A stretch of DNA of 64,000 nt, taken from Pseudomonas lundensis (GTDB taxonomy: Bacteria > Pseudomonadota > Gammaproteobacteria > Pseudomonadales > Pseudomonadaceae). The notes under the pieces were generated by a model. That model saw only the letters and a list, made by a program, of their open reading frames with translations, had not been told where the DNA came from and searched no databases. The translations under genes were made by a program, and so were the position numbers. The stretch is taken from positions 186,001 to 250,000 of the forward strand of contig NZ_NQKI01000001.1 of the NCBI RefSeq assembly GCF_002269125.1. Reading direction: 5' to 3'. The number at the start of each line of letters is the position of its first letter. Position 1 is the stretch's first letter. Shown in pieces: positions 52,153-61,153 of this stretch.

Positions 52153-54183
52153 TTAACCCTGTTCAATGGTGTTGCGACCCGCCGCCTTGGCCCGGTAAAG
52201 CGCTTCGTCTGCACGTTTAAGGACTTGGTCACTGCGTTCGCCGGGCTTAAATGCGGCCAAACCGATTGAAACCGTGACGGTCACGGGCTCACCCTTAAAG
52301 TGAAACGGGCATGCCTCGATTGCAGCACGTAACTTGTTGGCCAGTTGCACCCCCACAGCCAGGGCCGTAGCGGGCATCAACAGGACGAATTCCTCACCCC
52401 CAAAGCGGGCAATAAAGTCGTTGGGGCGCAAGCGTTTACGCAATTGCGTGGCGATGATCTTCAAAACCTTGTCGCCCGCCAAATGACCATAGCCATCGTT
52501 GATGCGCTTAAAGTGGTCCAGATCGAGCATAGCCACCAGCAGCATGTTGCCGTGCTGTTGCCATTGTTCTACCTCGTGGGCCAGTCGCTCGCCCCACGCC
52601 GCCCGGTTGGGCAAGCCGGTCAAAGGATCGATCAGGGCCTTTTGGCGCTGCTCTTCAAGGTGCTCGCGGTAGCCTTGGGCTTCTTGTTCCATATGCGCTA
52701 CACGCTCAGCCAGGCCTTGCAGGTGGGCAGCCACTTCCTGCTCACGGGCATCGCGCTGTTGCTGATGCTGGTCCATAGTGCCCAGCAACCCTTCCAACCG
52801 GCTTTCAAGGATGTGTTTAAGGCTGTTCAGGTCCGCGGCGTCTTGCACGCTGTTCTGCAGATCGTCAACGTGCTCACGCAGTTGGGTGTGCATGTCATCC
52901 GCTGCGGTACGCCCCTCAGCATGGCCTTCGCTGGCGGCTTGAAGGTTGCCCTGAAAGGACTCGAGTCGCTCGTTCAATTGCTTGAGATAGGCTTCGAACT
53001 CATGCTGACCGCTGTCCGTAATGGCCAGCATCAAAACCGCAAGATCGTCGAGGATGGGCAGCAATTCGTACCAGTTCAACCCTTTTTCGAGACGGCTGCG
53101 CATGGCTTCAGCTTGCGGCCGATGATGTTCGGGCAACGAAAGATCATTCAACAGGCCCAGCAATGTTGATTCAATGTGTGTCGCGACCGAGCTGTAGGAG
53201 GGCTCAGGGGTGTCGGGCAGCGCGTAAACCGGGTCTTCTTCAGGGCTTGCCTGCTCAAGCGCGTCAGGTTCAGGTTCGAGGGCCGGGGATGCTGGAGTGG
53301 GTGGTGTCTGCGCCTGGACAAGCTCGGCTTCAGCCTGGGCGACCACCGACTCCAGCGCGCCGCTCGACGCCTCATCTGCTTCGGTTGCGATCGCTTCGGG
53401 CACCTCGGCACCTGCAACGTGTGCGACAGGCTCAAGCGGTGGCAGCGACAGGATTTCGGCTTCAATGGCCGAGGGCTGGGGTTGCTCGGGTGCCTGCTCC
53501 GGCACGTTGGCTACTTCAACCTCGTGATGTGGTGCAGGTGCAGGCTCGCCAGCAGGCGCAGAGTGCAATGGAACGGGTTCTGCACTGAGAAGCTCCGGGG
53601 CGGCGCTAATTGGCTGAGGGCCGGGCGTTTCAGGCTCAGGTGCAGTCTTTTCAGCCTCGGCGCTGCCAAACAAACGTTGCAGCAAGCCCGGTTTCGGCGG
53701 CTCTGCATCGTTCAATTGAGGCGCTAGCGCCTGCCCCTGCAAAGCACTCAACTCACCCAAAAGCAGCGGGATCTCACGCGCCTGAGTCACGCGGCTGTCG
53801 AGTTGCTTGGCAAAGGTCTTAAGGGGCTTTCTGACGTCCTTGGGCAAGGGCAGCGCCTGCAACTGATTCACCAGCGTGTTGAGCGCAGTACTGATCTGTT
53901 CGACCCGGGTTTCCCGGCGCTGCTCAGAGTCGAGCACGGCTTTTTCAAGGCGAGGCATAAGGGCCGCCAGCGCGGCGTCCATTTCGTCCGTGCGCACCGC
54001 CTCGCGCATCTCTTTCATGCACTGATCGACTGTACGATCAGAACCTTCGGCGGCCAACGTACTGCGCACCAGCCCACGGCGCAGCAAGTCGAGGCGTGCA
54101 TTCCAGCGACGCTCGAGTTTTTCTTGTTGTTCGATACTTTTAAGGTACTTCTCTTTCCAGCGCTTGGCGTCGTCGGCGGTCAT
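52153..54183 (-). CDS. GGDEF-domain diguanylate cyclase
   Basis: A 676-residue protein. The GGDEF domain occupies about residues 515-676: 'DPLTGLPNRAAWGERL' at its start, 'MLDLDHFKRINDGYGHLAGD', and the active site GGEEF at 595-599, so it should make c-di-GMP from GTP. An RxxD inhibitory site (RPND, 586-589) lies exactly five residues before, predicting product inhibition. The N-terminal ~160 residues and residues ~330-510 are helical and coiled-coil-like, with no membrane helix; residues ~170-330 are a Pro/Ala/Glu-rich, low-complexity linker. It corresponds to P. aeruginosa PA5487. The ATG overlaps the stop of the upstream nuclease-fold gene by four bases. Confidence 0.9.
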   Translation of the reverse strand: MTADDAKRWKEKYLKSIEQQEKLERRWNARLDLLRRGLVRSTLAAEGSDRTVDQCMKEMREAVRTDEMDAALAALMPRLEKAVLDSEQRRETRVEQISTALNTLVNQLQALPLPKDVRKPLKTFAKQLDSRVTQAREIPLLLGELSALQGQALAPQLNDAEPPKPGLLQRLFGSAEAEKTAPEPETPGPQPISAAPELLSAEPVPLHSAPAGEPAPAPHHEVEVANVPEQAPEQPQPSAIEAEILSLPPLEPVAHVAGAEVPEAIATEADEASSGALESVVAQAEAELVQAQTPPTPASPALEPEPDALEQASPEEDPVYALPDTPEPSYSSVATHIESTLLGLLNDLSLPEHHRPQAEAMRSRLEKGLNWYELLPILDDLAVLMLAITDSGQHEFEAYLKQLNERLESFQGNLQAASEGHAEGRTAADDMHTQLREHVDDLQNSVQDAADLNSLKHILESRLEGLLGTMDQHQQQRDAREQEVAAHLQGLAERVAHMEQEAQGYREHLEEQRQKALIDPLTGLPNRAAWGERLAHEVEQWQQHGNMLLVAMLDLDHFKRINDGYGHLAGDKVLKIIATQLRKRLRPNDFIARFGGEEFVLLMPATALAVGVQLANKLRAAIEACPFHFKGEPVTVTVSIGLAAFKPGERSDQVLKRADEALYRAKAAGRNTIEQG

Positions 54184-55064
54184 GCAGGGGGCTCACTGGC
54201 GGGGGAACTCAACGCGGGCAGTGAGTCGACACCCACCGAGCCGGGCAAACGTATTTCAACCGCGACCGGTAAATGGTCTGAAATGGGCTGGTCCAGCACC
54301 TGAACCCGCTCCAGGGTCAAGGTTGGACTGAGCAAAATATGATCAAGACAACGCTGGGGACGCCAGCTGGGGAAGGTGGCCTCCATTTGCGGGGCCAGCA
54401 ATCCTAAATCGCGCAATGGCGACGTGTGCAACAGATCACTGGCATGGGTGTTCATGTCACCCATCAATATCTGGTGTTGATAATCGCCAATCAGCTCGCG
54501 CACATACGCCAGTTGCAGGGTGCGGGTTTTGGTACCCAACGCCAGGTGCATCATGACGACGACCAGAGCGTCCGCCCCTTCACCGAAACGCACGAGGATC
54601 GCGCCTCGACCCGCAGGGCCGGGCAAGGGATGGTCTTCAATCGCAGTAGGACGCAAGCGGCTGAGCACCCCGTTGCTGTGCTGGGCCAGGCGACCGAGAT
54701 TGCGATTGAGTTGTTGATACCAGTAAGGAAATTCGCCCTGTTGGGCCAGATACTTGACCTGATTGATGTAGCCGGAACGGTGGCTGCCACCGTCCGCCTC
54801 TTGCAGCGCAACCAGATCAAAGTCGCTCAATACGTTGCCGATTCTGTCCAGGTTGCCTGTGCGCCCCTTGTGCGGCAGCACGTGCTGCCAACTGCGGGTC
54901 AGGTAATGACGATAACCCTGAGTGCTGTTGCCGACCTGAATATTGAAGCTGAGCAAACGCAAACGACGATCGTCCGGCAACCCGCGGGCTGCCAGATGGT
55001 CTTCATTGACCTGCGGTTCATGCAGGCCAACGATGCGTTCTTTTTTCCAGCGCCGCACGAGCAA
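54180..55064 (-). CDS. endonuclease/exonuclease/phosphatase (EEP) family protein
   Basis: A 294-residue protein with the EEP fold: 'RLLSFNIQVG' (catalytic Asn), 'LVALQEADGG' (metal-binding Glu), 'MMHLAL', 'LMGDMNTHA' (Asp/Asn pair) and 'ISDHLPVAVEIRL' (Asp-His). All catalytic positions are kept. It could act on DNA, RNA or phosphoesters; the substrate is unknown. The likely start is TTG at 55064, because AAGGAG lies 5-6 bases upstream; a GTG two codons later is the alternative. The gene is coupled to the diguanylate cyclase gene by an ATGA overlap and starts 8 bases after dsbA ends, so the three form one operon. Confidence 0.87.
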   Translation of the reverse strand: MLVRRWKKERIVGLHEPQVNEDHLAARGLPDDRRLRLLSFNIQVGNSTQGYRHYLTRSWQHVLPHKGRTGNLDRIGNVLSDFDLVALQEADGGSHRSGYINQVKYLAQQGEFPYWYQQLNRNLGRLAQHSNGVLSRLRPTAIEDHPLPGPAGRGAILVRFGEGADALVVVMMHLALGTKTRTLQLAYVRELIGDYQHQILMGDMNTHASDLLHTSPLRDLGLLAPQMEATFPSWRPQRCLDHILLSPTLTLERVQVLDQPISDHLPVAVEIRLPGSVGVDSLPALSSPASEPPA

Positions 55065-55072
55065 GGCGCTCC

Positions 55073-55717
55073 TTACTGCTCAACCTTGTTCGCACGCTCT
55101 TTGGCAATCAACTGATCTGCAACGTTCAAGGTTTTCTCAGGGCCGCCTGTAGTACCGAGGTCAAAACGGTACTTGCCGTTGACGACCATGGTTGGAACAC
55201 CGGTGATTTCGTACTTTTTGGCAAGTTCTTTCGCTTTGACGATCTGGCCCTTGATGGCGAACGAATTGAACGTCGCCAGGAACTTGTCTTTGTCTACCCC
55301 TTGAGTGGCCAAGAAATCAGCCATGTCAGCAGGATCGGTCAGGCGCTTGCCTTCTTTTTGGATAGCCTCGAACACCGCATTGTGCACTTTATGCTCAACA
55401 CCCATGGCTTCAAGGGTCAGGAACAGTTGCCCGTGAGCATCCCATGGGCCGCCGAACATGGCAGGAATACGCACAAAATTCACATCCGCAGGCAGCTTCT
55501 CGACCCATGGGTTAACCACTGGCTCAAACGCGTAGCAATGCGGGCAGCCGTACCAGAACAACTCAACAACTTCGATCTTGCCAGGCTTAGCGACCGGAAC
55601 AGCATTAGCCAGCTCGATGTAGGTTTTACCCGCTTCAAGCGGCACATCGGCGGCTTGGGCTGACATGCCAAACAGGCTGGCACTGACGAGAGCGGCGCTG
55701 AGGATCAGATTACGCAT
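55073..55717 (-). CDS. dsbA: thiol:disulfide interchange protein DsbA
   Basis: A 214-residue periplasmic oxidase that introduces disulfides into exported proteins. Signal peptide (about residues 1-22, cut after 'AQA'), then the thioredoxin fold with active site CPHC in 'FWYGCPHCYAFEP' near residue 57 and the cis-Pro in 'TGVPTMVVNGKY'. Length and sequence are typical of Pseudomonas DsbA. CAGGAG precedes the ATG. Several exported, cysteine-containing proteins in this window (Ivy, cytochromes) would be clients. Confidence 0.94.
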   Translation of the reverse strand: MRNLILSAALVSASLFGMSAQAADVPLEAGKTYIELANAVPVAKPGKIEVVELFWYGCPHCYAFEPVVNPWVEKLPADVNFVRIPAMFGGPWDAHGQLFLTLEAMGVEHKVHNAVFEAIQKEGKRLTDPADMADFLATQGVDKDKFLATFNSFAIKGQIVKAKELAKKYEITGVPTMVVNGKYRFDLGTTGGPEKTLNVADQLIAKERANKVEQ

Positions 55718-55812
55718 GCTTTACTCCTGGACAAATAAGGTCGCTGTCACGTGACCTGTATTCAGACAGGCCCGTGCAGTCTTGAGTTCGGTAGTGTAAC
55801 GGCAGATGCCAT

Positions 55813-55840
55813 AAAAAAGGGCAGCCTACGCTGCCCTTTT
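55813..55840 (-). terminator. intrinsic terminator downstream side of dsbA promoter, ending the cytochrome c4 transcript
   Basis: A perfect 11-bp stem AAAAGGGCAGC/GCTGCCCTTTT (55815-55825 and 55830-55840) with loop CTAC and A-run at 55813-55818. It stops transcripts coming from upstream on the minus strand, i.e. after cytochrome c4, before dsbA is reached. Confidence 0.85.
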
Positions 55841-55914
55841 AAACTCACACTCAAGGATTAAACGATCGTTAACATTGCCATTGCTTCTGCGCTGGCTGCC
55901 CGACCCTAGAAACC

Positions 55915-56535
55915 TTAGTGCAGACCTTGAATGTAGCTGGCAAGGGCCTTGATGTCCTTGTTGCTCAGCTTGGCCGCAATACTGCGCATGACCATGGTGT
56001 CGCCGTCGTTTGTACGTTCACCTTCACGGAAATTGGTCAGTTGCTTCTCAATATAGTCCGCGTGCTGGCCGCCCAGATGCGGGAAGCCGGCAGGCGCGTT
56101 GCCCTGACCGTCAGGCGAGTGGCAGCCGGTGCAGGAAGGCAAGCCTTTCTCAATATCCCCACCACGGAACAGTGCCTGACCGCGTTCGACCAAAGCAGGA
56201 TCGGCAGCGCCCACCGTGTTCTTCTGGCTGGAGTAGTACGCGGCGATGTCCGCAAGATCCTGATCACTCAGGTTGGTCAGCAAGCCGGTCATTTCCAGCA
56301 CCGTGCGCTTGCCATCCTTGATTTCGTGCAACTGCTTGAGCAGGTATTTGTCACCTTGCCCGGCCAGTTTCGGGAAGTTTGGCGCCATGCTATTGCCGTC
56401 GGGACCGTGACAAGCGCCACATACAGCGGTTTTTGCCTGACCGGCAGCAGCATCGCCCACAAGAGCAGTGCCTGCAGCCTGGGCAACACCGGTGACGCCC
56501 AAGGTCAACAGCAGACTCACGAGTAATTTGTTCAT
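55915..56535 (-). CDS. cc4: diheme cytochrome c4
   Basis: A 206-residue protein with a signal peptide (about residues 1-20, cut after 'AQA') and two homologous c-type domains. Heme motifs are CGACH near residue 39 and CTGCH near residue 137; axial Met candidates are in 'GNSMAPNFPKLAGQ'/'TVLEMTGLL' and 'DTMVMRSIAAKL'. Cytochrome c4 shuttles electrons from the bc1 complex to terminal oxidases. The same gene (PA5490) lies between dsbA and the small cytochrome in P. aeruginosa. A TTGGATTAGCTG stretch precedes the ATG. Confidence 0.93.
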   Translation of the reverse strand: MNKLLVSLLLTLGVTGVAQAAGTALVGDAAAGQAKTAVCGACHGPDGNSMAPNFPKLAGQGDKYLLKQLHEIKDGKRTVLEMTGLLTNLSDQDLADIAAYYSSQKNTVGAADPALVERGQALFRGGDIEKGLPSCTGCHSPDGQGNAPAGFPHLGGQHADYIEKQLTNFREGERTNDGDTMVMRSIAAKLSNKDIKALASYIQGLH

Positions 56536-56581
56536 CAGCTAATCCAACTACGGCTAAGGGTTAAAGAGTTATGGGCCGGGT

Positions 56582-56859
56582 TCACTCATTCATCACACGA
56601 TGATCATTACGGTAAACCTCGACACTGCAGTCCATGCACAAACCACGCGGCGGCATCGCCTTGAAACCCTGGGTCACGTGCTGCACCAGCGCTTCCATAC
56701 CCTTTTTCTTTCTAGTCTCAGGCTTTCCGACGACCGGTTTCGGTTCGGTTGGCGCGGGCCAGAACGTCAGGTAATACAAACGCGGTTGTACACGGCTTCC
56801 GGATCCTGTGTAGCCTGAGCGCTATTCGCGGCATCAAGACACCGACAGCCAGCAGTCAT
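56582..56859 (-). pseudogene. decayed small cytochrome c5-type gene (PA5491 position)
   Basis: The pieces match a ~95-residue monoheme cytochrome but in at least three frames. The ATG at 56859 is followed by a broken signal peptide ('LAVGVLMP' readable only after a frame change), then '[17 protein letters not shown]' in a second frame, which ends at TGA exactly where the heme motif CITCH should continue. A third frame then gives 'GMEALVQHVTQGFKAMPPRG' and 'LCMDCS' to the stop at 56582. The heme-binding Cys-His is gone and the middle is garbled, so no functional cytochrome can be made. Confidence 0.8.
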
Positions 56860-57049
56860 AAAACGACCTTTCAGGGTTGGGAGCTTGCTGCGTTCTAATG
56901 CGCAACCTAGGTCAATCGCTCCCGTGTACTTCATCCTACGCTGGGACAAAGCGCACACAAAATCTGCGGCATTATATACTGGCGTCACTGAAACGGAAAC
57001 GACACTGCTCGCCGCGTCCATTCCTGACGCCGCTCACATCGGAAATCCC

Positions 57050-57694
57050 ATGCAACTCAAGAACCCCATTCTCGGTCTGTGCCAACAGGCTAAATTCATG
57101 CTTAGCGCCGCCAAAGTCGATCAATGCCCTGACGACGAAGGCTTTGAAGTCGCATTTGCCGGGCGTTCCAACGCCGGTAAATCCAGCGCCCTGAACACCC
57201 TGACACACGCCAGCCTGGCACGCACCTCAAAAACCCCAGGCCGTACGCAACTGCTGAACTTCTTCCAGCTCGACGAAGAACGCCGCCTGGTTGACTTGCC
57301 GGGTTACGGCTACGCCAAAGTGCCAATCCCGTTGAAACTCCACTGGCAGCGCCACCTGGAAGCCTATCTGGGGAGCCGTGAGAGCCTGAAAGGTTTGATT
57401 TTGATGATGGATATCCGTCATCCCATGACCGACTTCGACAAGTTGATGCTCGACTGGGCCGTTCACAGCGGCATGCCGATGCACATCTTGTTGACTAAAG
57501 CCGACAAGCTGACGTTTGGTGCCGCCAAGGGTGAACTGCTCAAAGTTCAGTCGCAAATCCGTAAAGGCTGGGGCGACGCAGTCACTATCCAAATGTTCTC
57601 CGCCCCCAAGCGCATGGGCCTGGAAGAAGCCTACACGGTGCTTGCGAACTGGATGGAACTGCCCAATAAAGGCGAAGAGGAAGCAGGCGAGTAA
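57050..57694 (+). CDS. engB: ribosome-biogenesis GTP-binding protein EngB (YihA/YsxC)
   Basis: A 214-residue TRAFAC-class GTPase needed for 50S subunit assembly. G1 '[12 protein letters not shown]' near residue 35, G2 Thr in '[11 protein letters not shown]', G3 '[11 protein letters not shown]' and G4 'LTKADK' are present; size is typical. The ATG at 57050 gives the family start '[20 protein letters not shown]'; the frame is open upstream through 55 codons without homology. It converges with polA and the sRNA candidate, the same arrangement as yihA-spf-polA in E. coli. Confidence 0.94.
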   Translation: MQLKNPILGLCQQAKFMLSAAKVDQCPDDEGFEVAFAGRSNAGKSSALNTLTHASLARTSKTPGRTQLLNFFQLDEERRLVDLPGYGYAKVPIPLKLHWQRHLEAYLGSRESLKGLILMMDIRHPMTDFDKLMLDWAVHSGMPMHILLTKADKLTFGAAKGELLKVQSQIRKGWGDAVTIQMFSAPKRMGLEEAYTVLANWMELPNKGEEEAGE

Positions 57695-57706
57695 CAAATC
57701 GCAGGC

Positions 57707-57838
57707 AAAAAAAACCCCGGACTTCGTATGGGGAGGGGGAAGTTCGGGGTTCAAGTACTGAACCGCTAGGGCGGGGTTCAGAATTCTGCCAACACTTAAC
57801 ACAACATTAGGAGCATTGAAGGGCTTCACCACCCATTC
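57707..57838 (-). ncRNA. ersA: candidate ErsA/Spot 42-locus small RNA
   Basis: Between polA and engB, on the polA strand, a transcript of about 132 nt is predicted from a sigma-22-like promoter (57845-57871) to a strong intrinsic terminator. The terminator stem is 57713-57725 with 57739-57751 (one mismatch), followed on the minus strand by eight U. Its loop exposes CCCCUCCCC, a ready partner for Shine-Dalgarno sequences. A second hairpin is at 57758-57781. In P. aeruginosa the 132-nt sRNA ErsA lies between PA5492 (engB) and polA and depends on sigma-22; in E. coli Spot 42 has the same place. Name by position and architecture, not by alignment. Confidence 0.65.
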
Positions 57839-57844
57839 AACAGA

Positions 57845-57871
57845 TCTGAGTGGTGAAGAAGGATTTAGTTC
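57845..57871 (-). promoter_or_regulatory. sigma-22 (AlgU)-like promoter of the sRNA candidate
   Basis: On the minus strand GAACTA (57866-57871) is followed after 16 bases by TCAGA (57845-57849), close to the AlgU consensus GAACTT-N16/17-TCTGA. A 9-bp perfect inverted repeat (57824-57832 with 57850-57858) straddles the -10 and start site. Confidence 0.5.
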
Positions 57872-57926
57872 CAGATGCCTAAAAACTCTTTGATCTAAGC
57901 AAATACCCTTCAGCACTAATGGCAAA

Positions 57927-57953
57927 TTGCCTGCGACGATGAGTCGCAGGCAA
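57927..57953. terminator. hairpin directly downstream of polA
   Basis: TTGCCTGCGAC (57927-57937) pairs perfectly with GTCGCAGGCAA (57943-57953), 5-base loop, 9 bases after the polA stop on the minus strand. Only a short TTT follows on that strand, so some read-through into the sRNA region is possible. Confidence 0.6.
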
Positions 57954-57962
57954 TCCGGCAAA

Positions 57963-60731
57963 TTAGTGCGCCTCATCCCAGTTATTGCCTACGCCCACTT
58001 CCACCACCAGTGGCACGTCAAGCTCCGCTGCTTGGCTCATATGGACACGGACCTCGTCGCGCACTTGATCCACCAAGTCTTCGCGCACTTCAAGCACCAA
58101 TTCATCGTGCACTTGCAAGATGACGCGCGCATCAAGGCCCGAGGCGCTCAACCAATTATCCACCGCCACCATGGCTTTCTTGATGATGTCAGCCGCCGTG
58201 CCTTGCATCGGTGCGTTGATCGCGGTGCGCTCGGCGCCTTTACGCAAGGCCGGGTTCTTCGCATTGATCTCGGGCAGGTAGAGGCGACGGCCGAAGATCG
58301 TTTCGACATACCCTTGCTCAGCCGCCTGGGTGCGGGTGCGCTCCATGTAATCAAGCACGCCCGGGTAGCGTGCGAAATAACGGTCGATGTACGCCTGCGA
58401 CTGCTTGCGGTCGACCCCGATTTGCTTGGCCAGACCGAAAGCGCTCATGCCGTAGATCAAACCGAAGTTGATCGCCTTGGCGCTGCGTCGCTGGTCCGTG
58501 GTGACATCGCTCAGTTCAACCCCGAACACTTCCGCCGCGGTCGCACTGTGTACATCCAGGTTATTGCGGAAGGCATGCAGCAACCCTTCATCCTTGGCCA
58601 AGTGCGCCATGATCCTCAGCTCGATTTGCGAGTAGTCCGCCGCTAGCAACTTGTAGCCTTGTGGGGCAACGAATGCCTGACGAATCCGACGGCCTTCGGC
58701 AGTACGAATCGGAATGTTCTGCAGGTTTGGATCACTGGAGGACAAACGGCCTGTCGCCGTGACTGCCTGATGGTAGGAGGTGTGAATCCGCCCCGTCCGC
58801 GGGTTGATCTGTTCAGGCAGGCGATCGGTGTAGGTGCTTTTGAGCTTGCTCATCGAACGGTACTGCATCAGCACTTTCGGCAACGGGAAATCTTGTTCGG
58901 CCAGTTCAGCCAGAACAGCCTCAGCGGTTGAAGGCTGGCCTTTGGCCGTCTTGCTGATGATGGGCAGGCCCAACTTCTCGTACAGGATCACGCCCAGCTG
59001 CTTAGGGGAACTGAGATTGAATTCTTCGCCCGCAATCTCAAACGCCTGGCGTTCAAGCGCAACCATTTTGTCGCCCAGTTCAACGCTCTGTACGCCCAGC
59101 AGCTTGGCATCCACCAAGGCACCCTGACGTTCAATACGCGCCAGTACGGGCACCAGCGGCATCTCAATGTCGGTAAGCACACGGTTAAGGCTCGGAATCG
59201 CCAGCAGCTTTTCGTGCAACACATTGTGCAGACGCAACGTGATGTCTGCGTCTTCAGCAGCGTAGGGGCCGGCCTGTTCCAGCGAGATCTGGTCAAACGT
59301 CAGCTGCTTGGCGCCTTTGCCGGCAATGTCCTGAAAACTCGTGGTGCTGTGCCCCAGATACTTGAGCGCGAGGCTGTCCATGTCATGACGCGTGGCTGTG
59401 GAGTCGAGCACGTAAGACTCCAGCATGGTGTCGAAGGCAATACCTTGCACCACAATCCCGCACGCCTGATCGCCGCCAATTGCACAGTTGGCCAGAATGT
59501 TCATATCAAACTTGGCGTGTTGGCCGACTTTGGCTTTGCTCGGGTCTTCGAGCAGCGGTTTGAGCGCACGCAGTACAGTGTCACGGTCCAGTTGCTCAGG
59601 CACGCCCATGTAGGAGTGCGTCAGTGGAATGTAGGCCGCCTCTCCAGGCTTGACTGCGAACGACAACCCCACAAGCTGCGCTTGCTGAGCATCCAGACCC
59701 GTGGTTTCGGTATCGAAAGCGATCAGCTTGGCGTCCTGCAGCTTTTTCAGCCACACATCAAACCTGGCCTGATCAAGGATGGTTTCGTACTGCACTTCGC
59801 TGTCAGTACTCGTCATCGGCTCTTCATGAACAATCACTTGGCCCGCGCGTTTGGCTTCTCGCTCGACTTCAGCGATCCAGCTTTTGAACTCCAGTTCGGT
59901 GTACAACTCGATCAGCTTGTCGCAGTCGGGCGCTTTGAGGTGCAAGTCCTCAAGGCCGATATCCAGCGGCACATCAATTTTGATCGTGGCCAGCTGATAC
60001 GACAAAAATGCCATTTCCCGGTGTTCTTCCAGCTTCGCGGGCAGGTTTTTAGCCCCGCGAATCGGTAGCGTCGGAACGATGTCGAGTTTTTCATACAAGT
60101 CGACCAGACCGCCGCCCACACCCACCAGCAAGCCAGAAGCCGTCTTGGGGCCAATGCCCGGAACGCCAGGAATGTTGTCGGAGGAGTCGCCCATCAGCGC
60201 CAAGTAATCAATGATCTGCTCGGGCGTCACGCCAAACTTCTCTTTGACCCCTTCAACGTCCAGCACACTGCCGGTCATGGTGTTGACCAGGGTGATGTGA
60301 CCGTCGACCAGTTGCGCCATGTCTTTGTCGCCGGTGGAGATCACCACCGGGCGGTCTGCCGCGGCGCTGCTGCGCGCCAGCGTGCCGATCACGTCGTCGG
60401 CCTCGACGCCTTCCACACACAACAGCGGGAAGCCCAGCGCGATCACGCTCGCATGCAAGGGCTCGATTTGCACGCGCATGTCATCGGGCATGCTCGGCCG
60501 ATTAGCTTTGTATTCGGCGTACATGTCATCGCGAAATGTCCCGCCCTTGGCATCGAAAACAACCGCGAACGGGCTGTCCGGGTACTGCTTGCGCAGGCTT
60601 TTCAGCATGTTCAACACGCCTTTCACGGCACCTGTCGGCAGGCCCTTGGACGTGGTCAGCGGTGGCAAGGCGTGGAAAGCGCGGTACAGATATGAAGAAC
60701 CGTCCACCAGGACGAGGGGTGCTTGGCTCAT
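57963..60731 (-). CDS. polA: DNA polymerase I
   Basis: A 922-residue repair and replication polymerase. Domain order: 5'-3' exonuclease (residues ~1-290, '[18 protein letters not shown]', 'GDKDMAQLV', 'GDSSDNIPG'); 3'-5' exonuclease (~315-510) with intact Asp-x-Glu in '[11 protein letters not shown]', so proofreading should be active; polymerase (~520-922) with motif A '[13 protein letters not shown]', O-helix '[19 protein letters not shown]' and motif C 'VHDELVLEV'. The ATG at 60731 matches the family start; a TTG four codons upstream is less likely. Confidence 0.96.
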   Translation of the reverse strand: MSQAPLVLVDGSSYLYRAFHALPPLTTSKGLPTGAVKGVLNMLKSLRKQYPDSPFAVVFDAKGGTFRDDMYAEYKANRPSMPDDMRVQIEPLHASVIALGFPLLCVEGVEADDVIGTLARSSAAADRPVVISTGDKDMAQLVDGHITLVNTMTGSVLDVEGVKEKFGVTPEQIIDYLALMGDSSDNIPGVPGIGPKTASGLLVGVGGGLVDLYEKLDIVPTLPIRGAKNLPAKLEEHREMAFLSYQLATIKIDVPLDIGLEDLHLKAPDCDKLIELYTELEFKSWIAEVEREAKRAGQVIVHEEPMTSTDSEVQYETILDQARFDVWLKKLQDAKLIAFDTETTGLDAQQAQLVGLSFAVKPGEAAYIPLTHSYMGVPEQLDRDTVLRALKPLLEDPSKAKVGQHAKFDMNILANCAIGGDQACGIVVQGIAFDTMLESYVLDSTATRHDMDSLALKYLGHSTTSFQDIAGKGAKQLTFDQISLEQAGPYAAEDADITLRLHNVLHEKLLAIPSLNRVLTDIEMPLVPVLARIERQGALVDAKLLGVQSVELGDKMVALERQAFEIAGEEFNLSSPKQLGVILYEKLGLPIISKTAKGQPSTAEAVLAELAEQDFPLPKVLMQYRSMSKLKSTYTDRLPEQINPRTGRIHTSYHQAVTATGRLSSSDPNLQNIPIRTAEGRRIRQAFVAPQGYKLLAADYSQIELRIMAHLAKDEGLLHAFRNNLDVHSATAAEVFGVELSDVTTDQRRSAKAINFGLIYGMSAFGLAKQIGVDRKQSQAYIDRYFARYPGVLDYMERTRTQAAEQGYVETIFGRRLYLPEINAKNPALRKGAERTAINAPMQGTAADIIKKAMVAVDNWLSASGLDARVILQVHDELVLEVREDLVDQVRDEVRVHMSQAAELDVPLVVEVGVGNNWDEAH

Positions 60732-60805
60732 GAGCAGGATCAACCTTTTCGGCGAGTCCGGCGCTAGAATGTCCGGACCAATGACGACAAAGGGACAAGG
60801 TTATC

Positions 60806-61096
60806 ATGCGCACACTTAATCGCCTGTTGCTCACCAGCTTGATTGCAGCCATTCCGCTGGTAACCTTCGCGGCAGATGAAGCACCTTCCGCCGATCCGGA
60901 AGTCACCATTCGCACGGAAGGCGATAAAACCATCCAGGAGTACCGTCAAAACGGCTTCCTGTACGCCATCAAGGTCACCCCAAAAGGGGGCAAACCGTAC
61001 TTTCTGGTACGCGCTGATGGTTCAGATGGCAATTACATCCGTTCCGACCAGCCGGATATGCTGATTCCATCGTGGAAGATTTTCGAATGGAAATAG
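60806..61096 (+). CDS. DUF2782 small secreted protein
   Basis: A 96-residue protein: signal peptide (about residues 1-22, cut after 'TFA'), then a DUF2782 domain with 'VTIRTEGDKTIQEYRQNG', 'YAIKVTPKGGKPYFLVRADG' and the closing 'PSWKIFEW'. Function unknown; it is a conserved neighbour of polA and thrB in pseudomonads (PA5494 position). AAGG precedes the ATG. It is divergent from polA and 57 bases upstream of thrB, so co-transcription is likely. Confidence 0.9.
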   Translation: MRTLNRLLLTSLIAAIPLVTFAADEAPSADPEVTIRTEGDKTIQEYRQNGFLYAIKVTPKGGKPYFLVRADGSDGNYIRSDQPDMLIPSWKIFEWK

Positions 61097-61153
61097 CGTC
61101 TTAACTTTAATCGGCGCCGCGCCGTCGCGGCGCCCGTACTGGCAGTTTTAACC

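Noticed and set aside
56767..57021. 84-codon open frame as a possible small gene upstream of cytochrome c4
   Set aside because: Only its last ~16 residues ([17 protein letters not shown]) make sense, as part of the decayed cytochrome; the rest reads through the engB leader.
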